DNA from: Methanococcus voltae PS
Lineage (GTDB): Archaea; AGJL01; Methanococci; Methanococcales; Methanococcaceae
DNA: 64,000 bases
Reading direction: 5' to 3'
NCBI RefSeq assembly: GCF_024807035.1
Contig: NZ_JANUCQ010000001.1
Location: forward strand, 186,001 to 250,000
The notes below the pieces were generated by a model, which saw only the letters and a list, made by a program, of their open reading frames with translations, had not been told where the DNA came from and did no database searches. Below, piece after piece: positions 9,484 to 18,650 of this stretch; positions within the stretch are counted from its first letter, which is position 1; each line of letters starts with the position of its first letter. The translations under genes and the position numbers were made by a program.

Positions 9484-9874
9484 TATATCACCAAATTTAA
9501 ATTTAGTAATCCAATTAATTTATTTATTCTTAATTTGTTAAATATTTGTTAAAGTAATTATTTAGTTATTTGTTATAGCAATATTTCAATTATTTATTAA
9601 ATTAGTTATTAGACTATTTAATATTTAATTTAGCCAGTTAATTATCTTAGTTTTTATTTTATATATAATCAATGTATTTAATAATATTATTAATTATATC
9701 CTGTTAAAATACCACTAAAATTAATTATAAATACTAAACTTTCATATAGTTTAAAAATTATATTATTAAAAATAGTTACGCAAATATATTTCGATTTATT
9801 TATATTATATTCCTAACAAAATTTACATTAAGCATTATTTACAGTACTAATTTATTCCCTTTATTTGTGATAAT
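9484..9874. other. Divergent intergenic region between hypB and wtpB
   Basis: About 390 A/T-rich bases that must carry promoters for both flanking genes. TATA-like stretches include ATTTATTTATATTATATT near 9793-9810 for the plus strand. A self-complementary AAATATATTT lies at about 9782-9791 and could be an operator, but it is too A/T-rich to be convincing. No small gene with a ribosome-binding site was seen. Confidence 0.45.
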
Positions 9875-10648
9875 ATGAAGATAGATAAAAGTTTTTACAT
9901 GGTATTCCTGTCCGCATCGATATTTATTTTATTGTTTGTTTCATTGCCTTTGATAACTATGTTATTAAATCCTGGAGACGTTTCAGGGGCTATAATGGAT
10001 AAAGAAGTTATTAAATCACTTGAAATAAGTTTAAAAGCAGCAGGAATGAGTACGTTATTGGCTTTAGTATTTGGTGTGCCTCTAGCGTATATTTTTGCAA
10101 GAAATGACTTTAAAGGTAAAAGTTTAATTGAAAGTATAATTGACATTCCTATGGCAATACCTCACTCCGTAGTGGGTATTATGATACTTTCATTCTTTTA
10201 TGGGAGCACTATCGGCGAATTTTTAACTAACGCTGGTTTAAAAATAGTGGATAATTTTTGGGGGATTGTAGCAGTAATGCTATACGTAGGAATCCCATTT
10301 ATGATAAACAGTGCAAGAGATGGTTTTGAAATGGTGGACGAGGAATTAGAACACGTTTCAAGAACATTGGGCGCATCCAGATTTAAAACGTTTTTTAACG
10401 TCTCTTTACCGATTATAAAGAATAACTTAGTTTCTGGAAGTATTTTGACATATGCAAGAGGCTTAAGTGAGGTAGGTGCAATATTAATAGTTGCTTATTT
10501 CCCTAAAACAACACCTGTACTCATTATGGATAGATTCAACCAATTCGGTTTATCCGCTTCAAAACCAATTTCTGTGTTGATGATTATTGTAAGCATATTG
10601 TTATTTACAATATTTAGGCTTGTAAGACATAAAAAAGTTAAAAATTAA
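9875..10648 (+). CDS. wtpB: Tungstate/molybdate ABC transporter permease
   Basis: The inner-membrane channel subunit of an oxyanion ABC importer, 257 residues with about six membrane helices. The binding-protein-dependent permease signature is seen in VSRTLGASRFKTFFNVSLPII (EAA loop), the coupling helix to the ATPase. IPMAIPHSVVGI and GLSEVGAILIVAYFPKTTPVL match ModB/WtpB proteins. Tungstate or molybdate feeds the formylmethanofuran and formate dehydrogenases of methanogens. The ATPase gene follows after 147 bases. The periplasmic binding protein gene (wtpA/modA) that normally precedes it is not in this window. Substrate choice between W and Mo cannot be read from this subunit. Confidence 0.85.
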   Translation: MKIDKSFYMVFLSASIFILLFVSLPLITMLLNPGDVSGAIMDKEVIKSLEISLKAAGMSTLLALVFGVPLAYIFARNDFKGKSLIESIIDIPMAIPHSVVGIMILSFFYGSTIGEFLTNAGLKIVDNFWGIVAVMLYVGIPFMINSARDGFEMVDEELEHVSRTLGASRFKTFFNVSLPIIKNNLVSGSILTYARGLSEVGAILIVAYFPKTTPVLIMDRFNQFGLSASKPISVLMIIVSILLFTIFRLVRHKKVKN

Positions 10649-10795
10649 AAGGAAATAAAAAATAAGAACTAAATAAGAACTAAATAATAATAAGGATAAT
10701 ACATAAAATTAAAATTAGAAAATAATAGCGATATGGCATGTGTTTGTATAATGTATTGCATTAATTAAATTTATAATGGTTAATTTGGTGTAAGG

Positions 10796-11755
10796 ATGTT
10801 AAAATTAGAAAATGTATCCAAGTCATGGAAAGAATTTCAATTAAAAAATGTTTCGTTTGAATTGCGTGACAAATATTGTGTAATTTTGGGTCCAAGTGGT
10901 GCTGGAAAGTCCGTAATTATTCAGTGTATCGCAGGAATTTTGGATGTAGATAACGGTAAAATTTATTATGATGATGAAGATATAACTGATTTAAAACCAG
11001 AACTCAGAAATTTTGGATATGTACCTCAAAATTACGCATTATTCCCAAATATGAACGTTTATAAGAATATAAAATATGGAATGACTATTCGGAACATTGG
11101 TAAGCTAACTGCCGATAAAAAAATAAAGGATATTGCAGAATTTTTAAATATATCCCATATATTAGAAAGAACGCCAAAAACACTCAGTGGTGGGGAACAA
11201 CAGAGGACTGCATTAGCAAGAGCTTTGGTGTTAAATCCTAAACTTTTATTACTCGATGAACCTACTTCAGCATTGGATATACACATTAAAGATACTGTAA
11301 TGGACGAATTGAAGAAAATAAGTGAATTAACCCCTGTAATTCATATTACGCATGATTTTGTAGAGGCAAGGACTTTGGGGGAAAATATCGCCATAGTAAT
11401 TGACGGAGAATTGAATGATTTTGGAACAAAAGAGATATTTAAAAAGCCAAAAAATGAAAAGATTGCTAAATTTTTAGGTTATAATATAGTATCTGAAAAT
11501 AATACAAAATTGGCAATTTCTCCTGAAAATGTTAAAATTAAAGCTGTTGAAAATACCAATGCTCCTAAAAGTACTAGTACTAATTTAAACAACCAAAAAT
11601 ATGGAATTGTAAATGGTTTTATTGATTTTGGATACTATAAAACAGTAAGTGTCTCATACAACAATAAAAATTTAAAATGTATTTGTGATGAGGATTTTGA
11701 TATTAAATCGGGCGATAGTGTATCCATTGATTTTGAAAATATGATTCGCATCTAA
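10796..11755 (+). CDS. wtpC: Tungstate/molybdate ABC transporter ATP-binding protein
   Basis: The ATPase of the importer whose permease is just upstream. Residues 1-220 form the nucleotide-binding domain with Walker A GPSGAGKS (32-39), signature LSGGEQ (130-135), Walker B LLLLDEP (150-156) and the switch His in HITHDF. Residues from about 235 to 319 form a C-terminal TOBE-like region interrupted by a Thr/Asn-rich linker (NAPKSTSTNLNNQK); in the ModC/WtpC group this part senses the oxyanion or regulates transport. ATG 10796 follows GGTGTAAGG. A T-rich tract after the stop probably ends the transcript. Confidence 0.88.
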   Translation: MLKLENVSKSWKEFQLKNVSFELRDKYCVILGPSGAGKSVIIQCIAGILDVDNGKIYYDDEDITDLKPELRNFGYVPQNYALFPNMNVYKNIKYGMTIRNIGKLTADKKIKDIAEFLNISHILERTPKTLSGGEQQRTALARALVLNPKLLLLDEPTSALDIHIKDTVMDELKKISELTPVIHITHDFVEARTLGENIAIVIDGELNDFGTKEIFKKPKNEKIAKFLGYNIVSENNTKLAISPENVKIKAVENTNAPKSTSTNLNNQKYGIVNGFIDFGYYKTVSVSYNNKNLKCICDEDFDIKSGDSVSIDFENMIRI

Positions 11756-11760
11756 AATAT

Positions 11761-11836
11761 TATTTTTAATTTTATTTTTATTTTATTATCCATTTTTTAT
11801 TATCCATTTTTATTTTAGATTTTTTTATTTTTAGTT
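11761..11836 (+). terminator. T-rich probable transcription end after wtpC
   Basis: A dense series of T runs (TTTTTAATTTTATTTTTATTTT and similar) begins right after the wtpC stop. Archaeal RNA polymerase terminates at oligo-T tracts without needing a hairpin, so this is a plausible terminator; placement is approximate. Confidence 0.5.
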
Positions 11837-11970
11837 AAATTTTTATTATTCACCATACTTCAATAAATATTAATAAATATTAACAAATATTAACATATAC
11901 TATAAGGAAATATGAAAATATAAAATTTAAAATTAATCTAAATAAATTTACACATTTACACGGTGAAATA

Positions 11971-12591
11971 ATGAATTATTTTGATTTTAGCGCAGAAGAG
12001 ATTAAAGAAATATTAATTTCAACATTTGCAATAGCAATTATATTCGCATGGCCATTAAATTTAAGCCAAGCAGGATTGATAAACTTATTAATAGCTTTAA
12101 TAGCTGTAGGTACTGGGTTTATATTTCACGAACTAGGCCATAGGACTGTAGCAAAACATTACGGCGCTTGGAGTGAATACAGGGCTTGGTATGAAGGTTT
12201 AGCAATAGCCTTAATATTGAAAATATTAATTGGAATAACGTTCATAGCTCCTGGTGCAGTTTATATAAGTAAGGATTACCTTACCCACGAGGAAAATGGC
12301 AAAATTTCAATAATTGGGCCTTTGATAAACTTTGGATTGGCATTTATATTCTTAATCCCGTTAATTTTGGGCGTAAAAATACAAAATATATACTTATGGA
12401 ATTTAGGAATCATGGGCTTTTTAGTAAATATAACACTAGCATGGTTTAATATGCTTCCTATTCCACCATTTGACGGTTCAAAAGTATTAAGCTGGAATAA
12501 AGGTATATGGATAGGAGTTTTCGGAGTATTCACTATCTTCTGGTTATTCAATAGTACAATTGTAAATACTATACTCGGTGCGTTTTTATAA
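11971..12591 (+). CDS. Site-2 protease (M50) family membrane metalloprotease
   Basis: A polytopic membrane protein of 206 residues. HELGH at 53-57 inside a hydrophobic stretch is the zinc-binding, catalytic motif of M50 peptidases, and FNMLPIPPFDGSKVL supplies the third zinc ligand Asp168. These enzymes cut within the membrane, often to release regulators, but no PDZ domain is present and the substrate is unknown. It starts at ATG 11971 after a GGTGAAATA site. The next gene, scpA, follows in the same direction after about 86 bases, which may be coincidence. Confidence 0.88.
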   Translation: MNYFDFSAEEIKEILISTFAIAIIFAWPLNLSQAGLINLLIALIAVGTGFIFHELGHRTVAKHYGAWSEYRAWYEGLAIALILKILIGITFIAPGAVYISKDYLTHEENGKISIIGPLINFGLAFIFLIPLILGVKIQNIYLWNLGIMGFLVNITLAWFNMLPIPPFDGSKVLSWNKGIWIGVFGVFTIFWLFNSTIVNTILGAFL

Positions 12592-12677
12592 TGCTATAAT
12601 GCTATAATCTATAGCTGAACACGATTTAAACCTATTTAAGGATAATGGGTAAACAAATATGGAAATTAGGGGATTTT

Positions 12678-13382
12678 ATGGAATTTGAGTTATGGGTACG
12701 GATTATTAAAGAAAACATTTCTAAAAAGCAAGTAGACCCTTGGAATATCAATATTTCAGATATTGCAAATGAATATTTGGAAACGATTAAAGAGTTACGA
12801 AAATTTGATATAAGGCTCTCCGCAGATGTCGTTTTAGTGGCTAGTATTTTGCTAAGGATGAAATCTGAAATTTTATACGGGGAGTGCGAGAATGCTTTTG
12901 ATGACGAAGAAGAGGACGAAGTAGTCAACGAAGATGATAGAATGGATGAAGATTACAATGATTTGGAAACTCAACCTATCCCTATACTAACAGACCCAAA
13001 AACAAATGAAAACTCTACAAAACAAACTACTGTAACTTTAGACGGGCTTATAACTACGTTACAATCCGAACTTAATAAAATAAAATCCAAAAAACCGAGA
13101 AAAAAAAGAACTCAATCTCCGAGTACCATTGCAACCAATTTAAATAACTTAATCGAAGAAATGGTTGAAGAAGACGATATTTCAGATATTATGGATTATA
13201 TAATTGAAGAATTAGGGAATTCAAAGGATGGAAATTTTATATTCCAAGAAAAATTTGATACTCGGGAAAAAGTTATAAAAAACTTTCTACCATCTTTATA
13301 TTTGGCAAATGATGGTAAAATAGATTTGTTACAAGAAGAGTTATTTGAAGAATTATACGTTCAATTAAAATCAAAACAATGA
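12678..13382 (+). CDS. scpA: Segregation and condensation protein ScpA (kleisin)
   Basis: A kleisin that bridges SMC heads and, with ScpB, condenses chromosomes. The protein has 234 residues. The start MEFELWVRIIKENISKKQVDPWNINISDI matches the family's N-terminal helical domain (FELLLxLIxxxxxDPWDIDI); ASILLRMKSEIL is also characteristic. A long acidic linker (around 77-110, rich in Glu/Asp) and a basic patch (KSKKPRKKR) separate it from the C-terminal winged helix (LPSLYLANDGKIDLLQEELFEELYV). ATG 12678 is preceded by AGGGG; an ATG at 12645 lacks such a site. ScpB and SMC are not in this window. Confidence 0.85.
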   Translation: MEFELWVRIIKENISKKQVDPWNINISDIANEYLETIKELRKFDIRLSADVVLVASILLRMKSEILYGECENAFDDEEEDEVVNEDDRMDEDYNDLETQPIPILTDPKTNENSTKQTTVTLDGLITTLQSELNKIKSKKPRKKRTQSPSTIATNLNNLIEEMVEEDDISDIMDYIIEELGNSKDGNFIFQEKFDTREKVIKNFLPSLYLANDGKIDLLQEELFEELYVQLKSKQ

Positions 13383-13386
13383 TTAA

Positions 13387-13431
13387 AATAAACTAATAAA
13401 AAATAAACTAATAAAAAATAAACTAATAAAA
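13387..13431. repeat. 15-bp tandem repeat, three copies
   Basis: Three exact head-to-tail copies of AATAAACTAATAAAA lie between the convergent ends of scpA and tyrA, followed by a degenerate fourth. No open frame crosses it; it may act as a bidirectional end region or be simple slippage. Confidence 0.85.
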
Positions 13432-13446
13432 AATAAAATAGTGAAG

Positions 13447-14535
13447 TTATAGTAAATTAAATTCATAAATATTTAATTCATATTCTTTTTTATCATTAAG
13501 GTCTTTAAGAATTAATTTATCATCAATAATATTATTTAGGATTCCATTATACATTTTACCCGTATAAATATGCTTTAAAGTAATTTCTTTACCAATAGAT
13601 TCTTTGAGCGCCATATTCTCATTAACTATCGCATTAACGGCTTTATTCGAATAATATAAGCCTTTTTTAGTTTCTTCACCAAAGTAAGCAGAGGTTAGTT
13701 CCATATCCTCAATAAATGCTTTTTTATCCTTATTATGAACTGTATCACGTAATTTAATACATTCATTTATAAAAGTATCATGAACAGTGGTAACTCTATC
13801 GTTGTTCATTTGAATATCAGCGTATAAATTTGCATTTTGTCCCACGATTCTACCGACCATATTAATCATCATTTCATAAATCGGGGATGCAAAATTCCGA
13901 GAGTCCTTTATACTTACGCCAAGCTCTCTAAGTGTAGAGCCTAATGAAATATGGACAAAGTGAGTTAAACCTTGAATTACGCTTATAATTTCGTCATGCT
14001 GTTGCGGGGTAACGACGATTACTTTCGCCCCAGCATTTTCTAAGAACTCTTTAACTTTCTCAAAGTGCTTATTATCGCACCTCTCAACAGGTGTGAGAAT
14101 TACAACTTGTTCAGCAATTGAAGGCACTGAAGGTCCAAACATTGGGTGAGTCGGAATAATAGAAACACCAGTTTTTGTAAATTCCATCATTTTTAAAGAC
14201 GGTTTTTCCTTAACTGAAGTCATATCCATTAATATGCTACCTTTTTGTACATGTGGGGCTACTTCTTCTATAACTGATAGAGTATGACTAATAGGAACAG
14301 CTATTATCACAATATCAGCGTTTTTTGTAGCTTCAACATTGTCAGAGCAATAATTTAAGTCAAGTTCTTGGCTTACGGCCGTACCTTTTTCCTTATTTCT
14401 GCCAGTAACTGTTATTTCAAAATTAAAATTGTCATTTTTTTTAATACTATCCTTTAAAAATTTGGCAAACCATTTTCCAAGACCGTCGGTTCCACCAATT
14501 ATAGAAACTGAAATTTTTGAAGCATTTAAATTCAT
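13447..14535 (-). CDS. tyrA: Prephenate dehydrogenase
   Basis: This converts prephenate to 4-hydroxyphenylpyruvate with NAD(P)+ for tyrosine synthesis. The N-terminus has the Rossmann motif SIIGGTDGLGKWFAK, then ADIVIIAVPISHTLSVIEEV, the substrate loop MDMTSVKEKPS, HPMFGPSVPS and the helical dimer domain with QGLTHFVHI, where His is the usual hydride-transfer partner. About 50 residues at the C-terminus (after KESIGKEITL) look beta-rich and are not part of the standard fold I know; ACT or chorismate mutase signatures are not evident. ATG 14535 follows GTGATATT. It converges on scpA and is codirectional with the thermosome gene. Confidence 0.9.
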   Translation of the reverse strand: MNLNASKISVSIIGGTDGLGKWFAKFLKDSIKKNDNFNFEITVTGRNKEKGTAVSQELDLNYCSDNVEATKNADIVIIAVPISHTLSVIEEVAPHVQKGSILMDMTSVKEKPSLKMMEFTKTGVSIIPTHPMFGPSVPSIAEQVVILTPVERCDNKHFEKVKEFLENAGAKVIVVTPQQHDEIISVIQGLTHFVHISLGSTLRELGVSIKDSRNFASPIYEMMINMVGRIVGQNANLYADIQMNNDRVTTVHDTFINECIKLRDTVHNKDKKAFIEDMELTSAYFGEETKKGLYYSNKAVNAIVNENMALKESIGKEITLKHIYTGKMYNGILNNIIDDKLILKDLNDKKEYELNIYEFNLL

Positions 14536-14728
14536 AATATCACAAATAAAATTGATTAAGTTGTAAATTCTATAAAATTTTATAAAAAAGTATATTGTCT
14601 TTGCTATTATATTATAATATCACAAATAAAATCGGTTAATGGTACTATGTATCGAAAAATAATAAAAAAAAAGAGAATGGAATTAAAAATATAATTGATA
14701 TTTAATTAAATAAATCATATTAAATCAA

Positions 14729-16354
14729 TTACATCATTGGAGGCATTCCGCCCATTCCGCCCATTCCTCCCATATCCATATCAGGAGCTCCTCTTAATTT
14801 TTCAGCAGCAATTACATCGTCAATTCTTAATAACATTTCTGTTGATTCAGCAGCTGACTGAATAGCTTGTGTTTTAACTCTTAATGGTTCAACAACGCCG
14901 TTTTCACACATATCTTCAACTTCGCCAGTGAATACGTTTAAACCAGCGCATTTGTTGTTACTTGCGTGAGCAGCTCTAACTTTAACTAAGATTTCAATAG
15001 CGTCTAAACCAGCGTTTTCAGCTAATGTTCTTGGAATTACTTCTAAAGCATCAGCGAAAGCTCTAACAGCTAATTGTTCTCTTCCGTCAATTCCTTCAGC
15101 GAATTCTCTTAATCTCATAGATAATTCAACTTCTGTTGAACCTCCACCTGAAACAATTTTACCGTCTTCGATTGTACATGCTACAACACCGATAGCATCG
15201 TCAACAGCTCTAGCTACTTCTTCGATAACGTGGTCTGTTGTACCTCTGATTAACATGGTAACCGCTTTAGGAAGTTTGCATTCTTTAACAAAAATCATTT
15301 TGTCTCCGGAAATTACTTCTTCTTCTACAATTCCAGCATCACCTAAGTCTTCAGCTGATAAATCTTTGATGTTTGTAATGATGTTAGCGCCTGTAGCTTT
15401 TGCTAATTTTTCCATGTCTGACTTTTTAACTCTTCTTGCAGCCATGATTCCTTCTTTAGCTAAGTAGTGTTGTGCTAAGTCATCGATACCTTTTTGACAG
15501 AATAATACTGTAGCTCCTGCGTTTTTGATTTCAACAACCATGTCTTTTAACATTTTTTCTTCTTGTTCGATGAATTCCATTAATTTTGCAGGGTCTGTGA
15601 TTCTGATTTCAGCATCTGTTTCAGTTTCTTTTACTTCAATTGCACAGTTTAATAATGCAATTTTAGCACCTTCAACTTTTTTAGGCATTTGTGCGCTTAC
15701 TCTTTCTTTGTCGATTAAAACACCTTTAACTAATTCGGTTTCATCGATTGAAGCACCAGATTTTTTCTCAATTTTGATTAAGTCTTTTTCAACTTCTCCG
15801 TTTTCACTTACTGCAGATACAGCATCAACAATGATGTCAGCTAATTTAGCTTTAGCTTTTTCAGCACCTTTACCAGTGATTGAGGTCATTGCGATTTTTG
15901 TTAAGATTTCCTTGTCTTCTGAGCTTACTTCGCAAGCAATTTCTTTTAAAACTTCTTGACATTTTTGAGCAGCCATTTGGTATCCTTTAACAACAATTGT
16001 TGGGTGTACGTTTTGGTCTAATAATTCTTCAGCTTTTCTTAATAATTCACCAGCTGTAACAACAGCAGTTGTTGTACCGTCTCCAACTTCTTTTTCTTGT
16101 GTTTTTGCTACTTCGATTAACATTTTAGCAGCAGGGTGTTCAACACTCATTTCTCTTAAGATTGTTACACCGTCATTTGTTACAACAACGTCTCCCATGT
16201 CGTCAACTAACATTTTATCCATTCCTTTTGGACCTAATGTTGATCTAACTGTTTCAGCGATTATTCTACCAGCTAAGATGTTCATTCTTTGAGCATCTCT
16301 ACCCATGTATCTTTTCATATTTTCAGGTAATACACCTTGGTTTGGACTTGCCAT
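14729..16354 (-). CDS. ths: Thermosome subunit (group II chaperonin)
   Basis: A 541-residue subunit of the archaeal double-ring chaperonin that folds proteins with ATP. Seen in the sequence: [28 protein letters not shown] (apical/equatorial nucleotide loop), [16 protein letters not shown] with the catalytic Asp, [17 protein letters not shown], and the Gly/Met-rich tail ending [10 protein letters not shown] that points into the cavity. ATG 16354 is chosen because GAGAGGTG precedes it; a TTG at 16369 falls in that site. Codon use here is more biased than in neighbours, as expected for an abundant protein. It has its own promoter region and stands alone. Confidence 0.97.
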   Translation of the reverse strand: MASPNQGVLPENMKRYMGRDAQRMNILAGRIIAETVRSTLGPKGMDKMLVDDMGDVVVTNDGVTILREMSVEHPAAKMLIEVAKTQEKEVGDGTTTAVVTAGELLRKAEELLDQNVHPTIVVKGYQMAAQKCQEVLKEIACEVSSEDKEILTKIAMTSITGKGAEKAKAKLADIIVDAVSAVSENGEVEKDLIKIEKKSGASIDETELVKGVLIDKERVSAQMPKKVEGAKIALLNCAIEVKETETDAEIRITDPAKLMEFIEQEEKMLKDMVVEIKNAGATVLFCQKGIDDLAQHYLAKEGIMAARRVKKSDMEKLAKATGANIITNIKDLSAEDLGDAGIVEEEVISGDKMIFVKECKLPKAVTMLIRGTTDHVIEEVARAVDDAIGVVACTIEDGKIVSGGGSTEVELSMRLREFAEGIDGREQLAVRAFADALEVIPRTLAENAGLDAIEILVKVRAAHASNNKCAGLNVFTGEVEDMCENGVVEPLRVKTQAIQSAAESTEMLLRIDDVIAAEKLRGAPDMDMGGMGGMGGMPPMM

Positions 16355-16476
16355 AATAGCACCTCTCAATATTTCAGCTTTTTTACTTAGTAAGTTTTAT
16401 TAAGTTAGTAATAAGTAATATTTTAAAAAAATTTAGATGGTCAATTGTAACCACTTCGGTATATATATGACTAATA

Positions 16477-16490
16477 GGAAATATATAAAG
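16477..16490 (-). promoter_or_regulatory. Candidate TATA box for the thermosome gene
   Basis: Read on the minus strand, CTTTATATATTTCC lies about 125 bases before the start codon and would give a leader of roughly 100 bases. A second TATA-like sequence (ATATATATACC, about 16459-16469) is an alternative. Which one is used cannot be told from sequence. Confidence 0.4.
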
Positions 16491-16620
16491 ATTTTTACTT
16501 CGTATAATTAAATATTTCGATATTATAAATATTTAAAAAACTATGTTTAAAACTTTTTGAATTATTATTTTGTTAAATTTATTAAAAAATAAAAAAGAAT
16601 GTGATGAATGAGAAAACTAA

Positions 16621-16786
16621 ATGATATTCTTTTCCCCCAAAAAGATTATCATTTATAGTACAACCCCTTATAACACCGTGTTTCCCATCCCCGTTAAAAC
16701 AGTCTAACTTAAAACAGCATAGATTTGATAGTTATGGCTATGATGTAGTGCCCGCCTCCCTCCCAAATTAGACTTTCCAACTATGT
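16621..16786. ncRNA. Candidate structured non-coding RNA in a long spacer (strand unknown)
   Basis: Inside the 775-base spacer between the thermosome and MFS genes this stretch is clearly richer in G+C than its surroundings. It holds clustered C tracts on the plus strand (CCCCC, CCCC, CCCATCCCC, GCCCGCCTCCCTCCC). Complementary arms are visible. ATGATA-T-TCTTTT pairs with AAAAGA-T-TATCAT around a CCCCCA loop (16621-16652). AGTCTAA (16701-16707) pairs with TTAGACT (16768-16774), and CATAG/CTATG (16718-16722 and 16738-16742) nests inside that pair. No open frame with a ribosome site covers it. GC-rich islands in AT-rich archaeal genomes are typical of stable RNAs. It does not look like tRNA, 5S, RNase P or SRP RNA. 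Family and strand are open. Confidence 0.45.
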
Positions 16787-17129
16787 TATTAATTAGGTAT
16801 TAAATTATTCGATTATTCTAGTTAATTTACTTATTTTAATTACGTCCCTATTATATTATAAGTTATTATATCTTTATATATTTTATCATTTAATTTAAGA
16901 ATGTTTATAAGAATATTAGGCGTCTAATTATCCTTATGGTTAGATATATGCTAAAATTTAACTGATTAGCCTTTAATTTAAAAATATATCTTTTTTTTAA
17001 ACGATATTACAAAATATAATAGCTTTGAATCTTCAAAATAATGAATTATGATACTAATTTAGCGTCATATTATAATTTAAAAAAAATAAAATATAATAAA
17101 AATATAATAAAAAAGAATTAATAAATATT
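16787..17129. other. Intergenic AT-rich remainder of the spacer
   Basis: About 340 bases with no open frame carrying a ribosome site. TATATCTTTATATATTTTATC near 16867-16888 is TATA-like on both strands. I see nothing else. Confidence 0.4.
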
Positions 17130-18272
17130 TTATTTAGCGTATTTTATTTTTTGTACGAATAATAATGAAATACAAGAAATTACTGCACCGATAACAAATG
17201 GTATTTTCCAGTTTACAAGCCATAATGCACCACCAATTAAGGGCATTAAAACTGCTAAAATGTGATTTATTGTAAATCCTGTCGCCACAGAAGGCGCAAT
17301 GTCTTCCGGTTCAGCTGTTTTTTGGAAATATGTATTTATACCTATTGCAAAGTTAAAGAAAAAGTTGTCCACGATATACATAAGAGCGGCAACTAATGGA
17401 TTCTCTACAAAGGCATATATAAGAAATACAAATATTAACATAGTGTATTCAATAGATAACATCTTTTTTTCGCCATATACGTTAATATATTTGGCAATTT
17501 TCGGGTAAACCAAAAATGAAATTATATTATTCATTATAAACAATGTAGTTACTTGTATTACGCTAAAATGGTATTTTTCAACCAATAAGAACAATACAAA
17601 AACCATAAATATTTGTCTTCTTGCACCACTAAGGAAATTAAGCACATAGTAAAGCCAATATTTGCTCTTTATCATCATTTTTTTCTTTTGAGGGGGAGTT
17701 TCTGGAACATTTGGAGAATTCAATAATAGATATAGCCCTCCAAGTGTTATAATTGACCCTAGTACCAAATAATTATATTTCAGTGACCAATATGATGCGG
17801 TAAACCAAATTATAATTCCAATTATTATATTACCCAACGCAGAAAGACTTTTTATTTTTCCAAACATTAAAGGGGCTTGACGTTTTGTAAAATGTTGTAA
17901 AGTTAAAGATTGATTCGTGGTTTCGAAAAAGTGGAATCCTAATGACATCATAAATGTTGTAAACATTAAACCTTCTACAGATGGGAAATAACCTGTCAAT
18001 GCAACTCCAATTCCTGAAATAACTATAGATAACGCAGCTAGTCTATGTTCTTTTATTACCATTAACACATAAACTACTAAAAATGTTAGAAATCCTGGTA
18101 TCTCCCTAATAGATTGAATCATACCAACCTGCAAACCATTGATACCTACGATATCCACCCCAAAGTTGTTAAATAATGTATTCCATATTTGCAAACCTAT
18201 TGTAGCCAGGATGGATAACGGTATTAAATAATAATACATAGGATTATTTTTTAATTCTTTAAATTCTTTCAT
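17130..18272 (-). CDS. Major facilitator superfamily transporter
   Basis: A membrane protein of about 381 residues with some 11-12 hydrophobic segments in the arrangement of an MFS transporter: an N-half ending around LTGYFPSVEGLMFTTFMMSLGFHFFETTNQS, a basic central loop (PETPPQKKKMMIKSKYW) and a C-half. No substrate-specific motif is recognised. The start could be ATG 18272, ATG 18281 or TTG 18284; I prefer 18272 because TTTGATGGT lies upstream at ribosome-site distance, but this is uncertain by three to four residues. The gene is flanked by long non-coding spacers on both sides. Confidence 0.8.
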   Translation of the reverse strand: MKEFKELKNNPMYYYLIPLSILATIGLQIWNTLFNNFGVDIVGINGLQVGMIQSIREIPGFLTFLVVYVLMVIKEHRLAALSIVISGIGVALTGYFPSVEGLMFTTFMMSLGFHFFETTNQSLTLQHFTKRQAPLMFGKIKSLSALGNIIIGIIIWFTASYWSLKYNYLVLGSIITLGGLYLLLNSPNVPETPPQKKKMMIKSKYWLYYVLNFLSGARRQIFMVFVLFLLVEKYHFSVIQVTTLFIMNNIISFLVYPKIAKYINVYGEKKMLSIEYTMLIFVFLIYAFVENPLVAALMYIVDNFFFNFAIGINTYFQKTAEPEDIAPSVATGFTINHILAVLMPLIGGALWLVNWKIPFVIGAVISCISLLFVQKIKYAK

Positions 18273-18450
18273 ATATACCATCAAATACGTAAGTGTTACT
18301 AATTTAATCTTTTTTTAAGTTTTACTAATTTATTTTTTTATTTTTTTATTTTTGAGTATTAATTGATTAATATTTACAAGTTTTGATATATAGTCTTATT
18401 CCTGAATAATAATATATCTTTAATTGTACTTAATAAATTTAAGTGTAGTT

Positions 18451-18462
18451 AAATATATATAC
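18451..18462 (+). promoter_or_regulatory. TATA box upstream of the tandem minigenes
   Basis: AAATATATATAC at 18451-18462 is a good box A. A start site about 25 bases downstream would fall near 18480-18485, right at the beginning of the repeated unit and leaving a leader of some 25 bases before the first 14-codon frame. Confidence 0.5.
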
Positions 18463-18507
18463 TAGAAACACTAATCTATTATTACAAGAGATTGGAGGTG
18501 TAAAAAA

Positions 18508-18552
18508 ATGTTTTCCAGAACGGGACTCAAAGGTATTAAAGCTAACAATTAA
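18508..18552 (+). CDS. 14-residue minigene A (tandem copy 1)
   Basis: A tiny frame encoding MFSRTGLKGIKANN, ending in the double stop TAA-TGA. GGAGGTG (18494-18500), a perfect match to the archaeal anti-Shine-Dalgarno sequence, lies eight bases upstream. Together with the promoter just before it, this makes translation likely despite the size. The second copy 98 bases downstream encodes a peptide with the same pattern (M-F-x-R-x-G-x-x-G-I-K), and substitutions between copies keep the frame. I know no family for it. No signal peptide or membrane segment is present; the peptide is basic. It could be a secreted signal, a regulatory leader peptide or a small RNA-binding peptide. Confidence 0.55.
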   Translation: MFSRTGLKGIKANN

Positions 18553-18605
18553 TGAAGTATAATACGTTATACTATAAAAATTACAAGAGATTGGAGGTGT
18601 ACGAA

Positions 18606-18650
18606 ATGTTTAATAGAGTAGGACCTAATGGTATTAAAATTACTCCGTAA
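18606..18650 (+). CDS. 14-residue minigene B (tandem copy 2)
   Basis: Second copy of the minigene, encoding MFNRVGPNGIKITP and ending in TAA-TGA. The upstream block TTACAAGAGATTGGAGGTGTA (18581-18601) is identical to that of copy 1, including the GGAGGTG ribosome site. GGTATTAAA inside the frame and TAATGAAGTATA at the end are also shared. Seven of 14 residues are identical. Compared with copy 1 there are many base changes in the codons for variable residues and none in the flanking motifs, a pattern of selection on translation and on a peptide core. Nothing similar follows downstream. Confidence 0.55.
   Translation: MFNRVGPNGIKITP

Noticed and set aside
15525-15959. A 144-codon plus-strand frame inside the thermosome gene
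   Set aside because: It is antisense to a highly conserved chaperonin gene and reflects its biased codon use (TCN/ACN-rich reverse reading).
16621-16786. Considered RNase P RNA, SRP RNA, a SECIS element or a CRISPR remnant for the GC-rich island
   Set aside because: The conserved boxes of RNase P and SRP RNA that I know are absent, no selenoprotein gene is adjacent, and no direct repeat with regular spacing is present.
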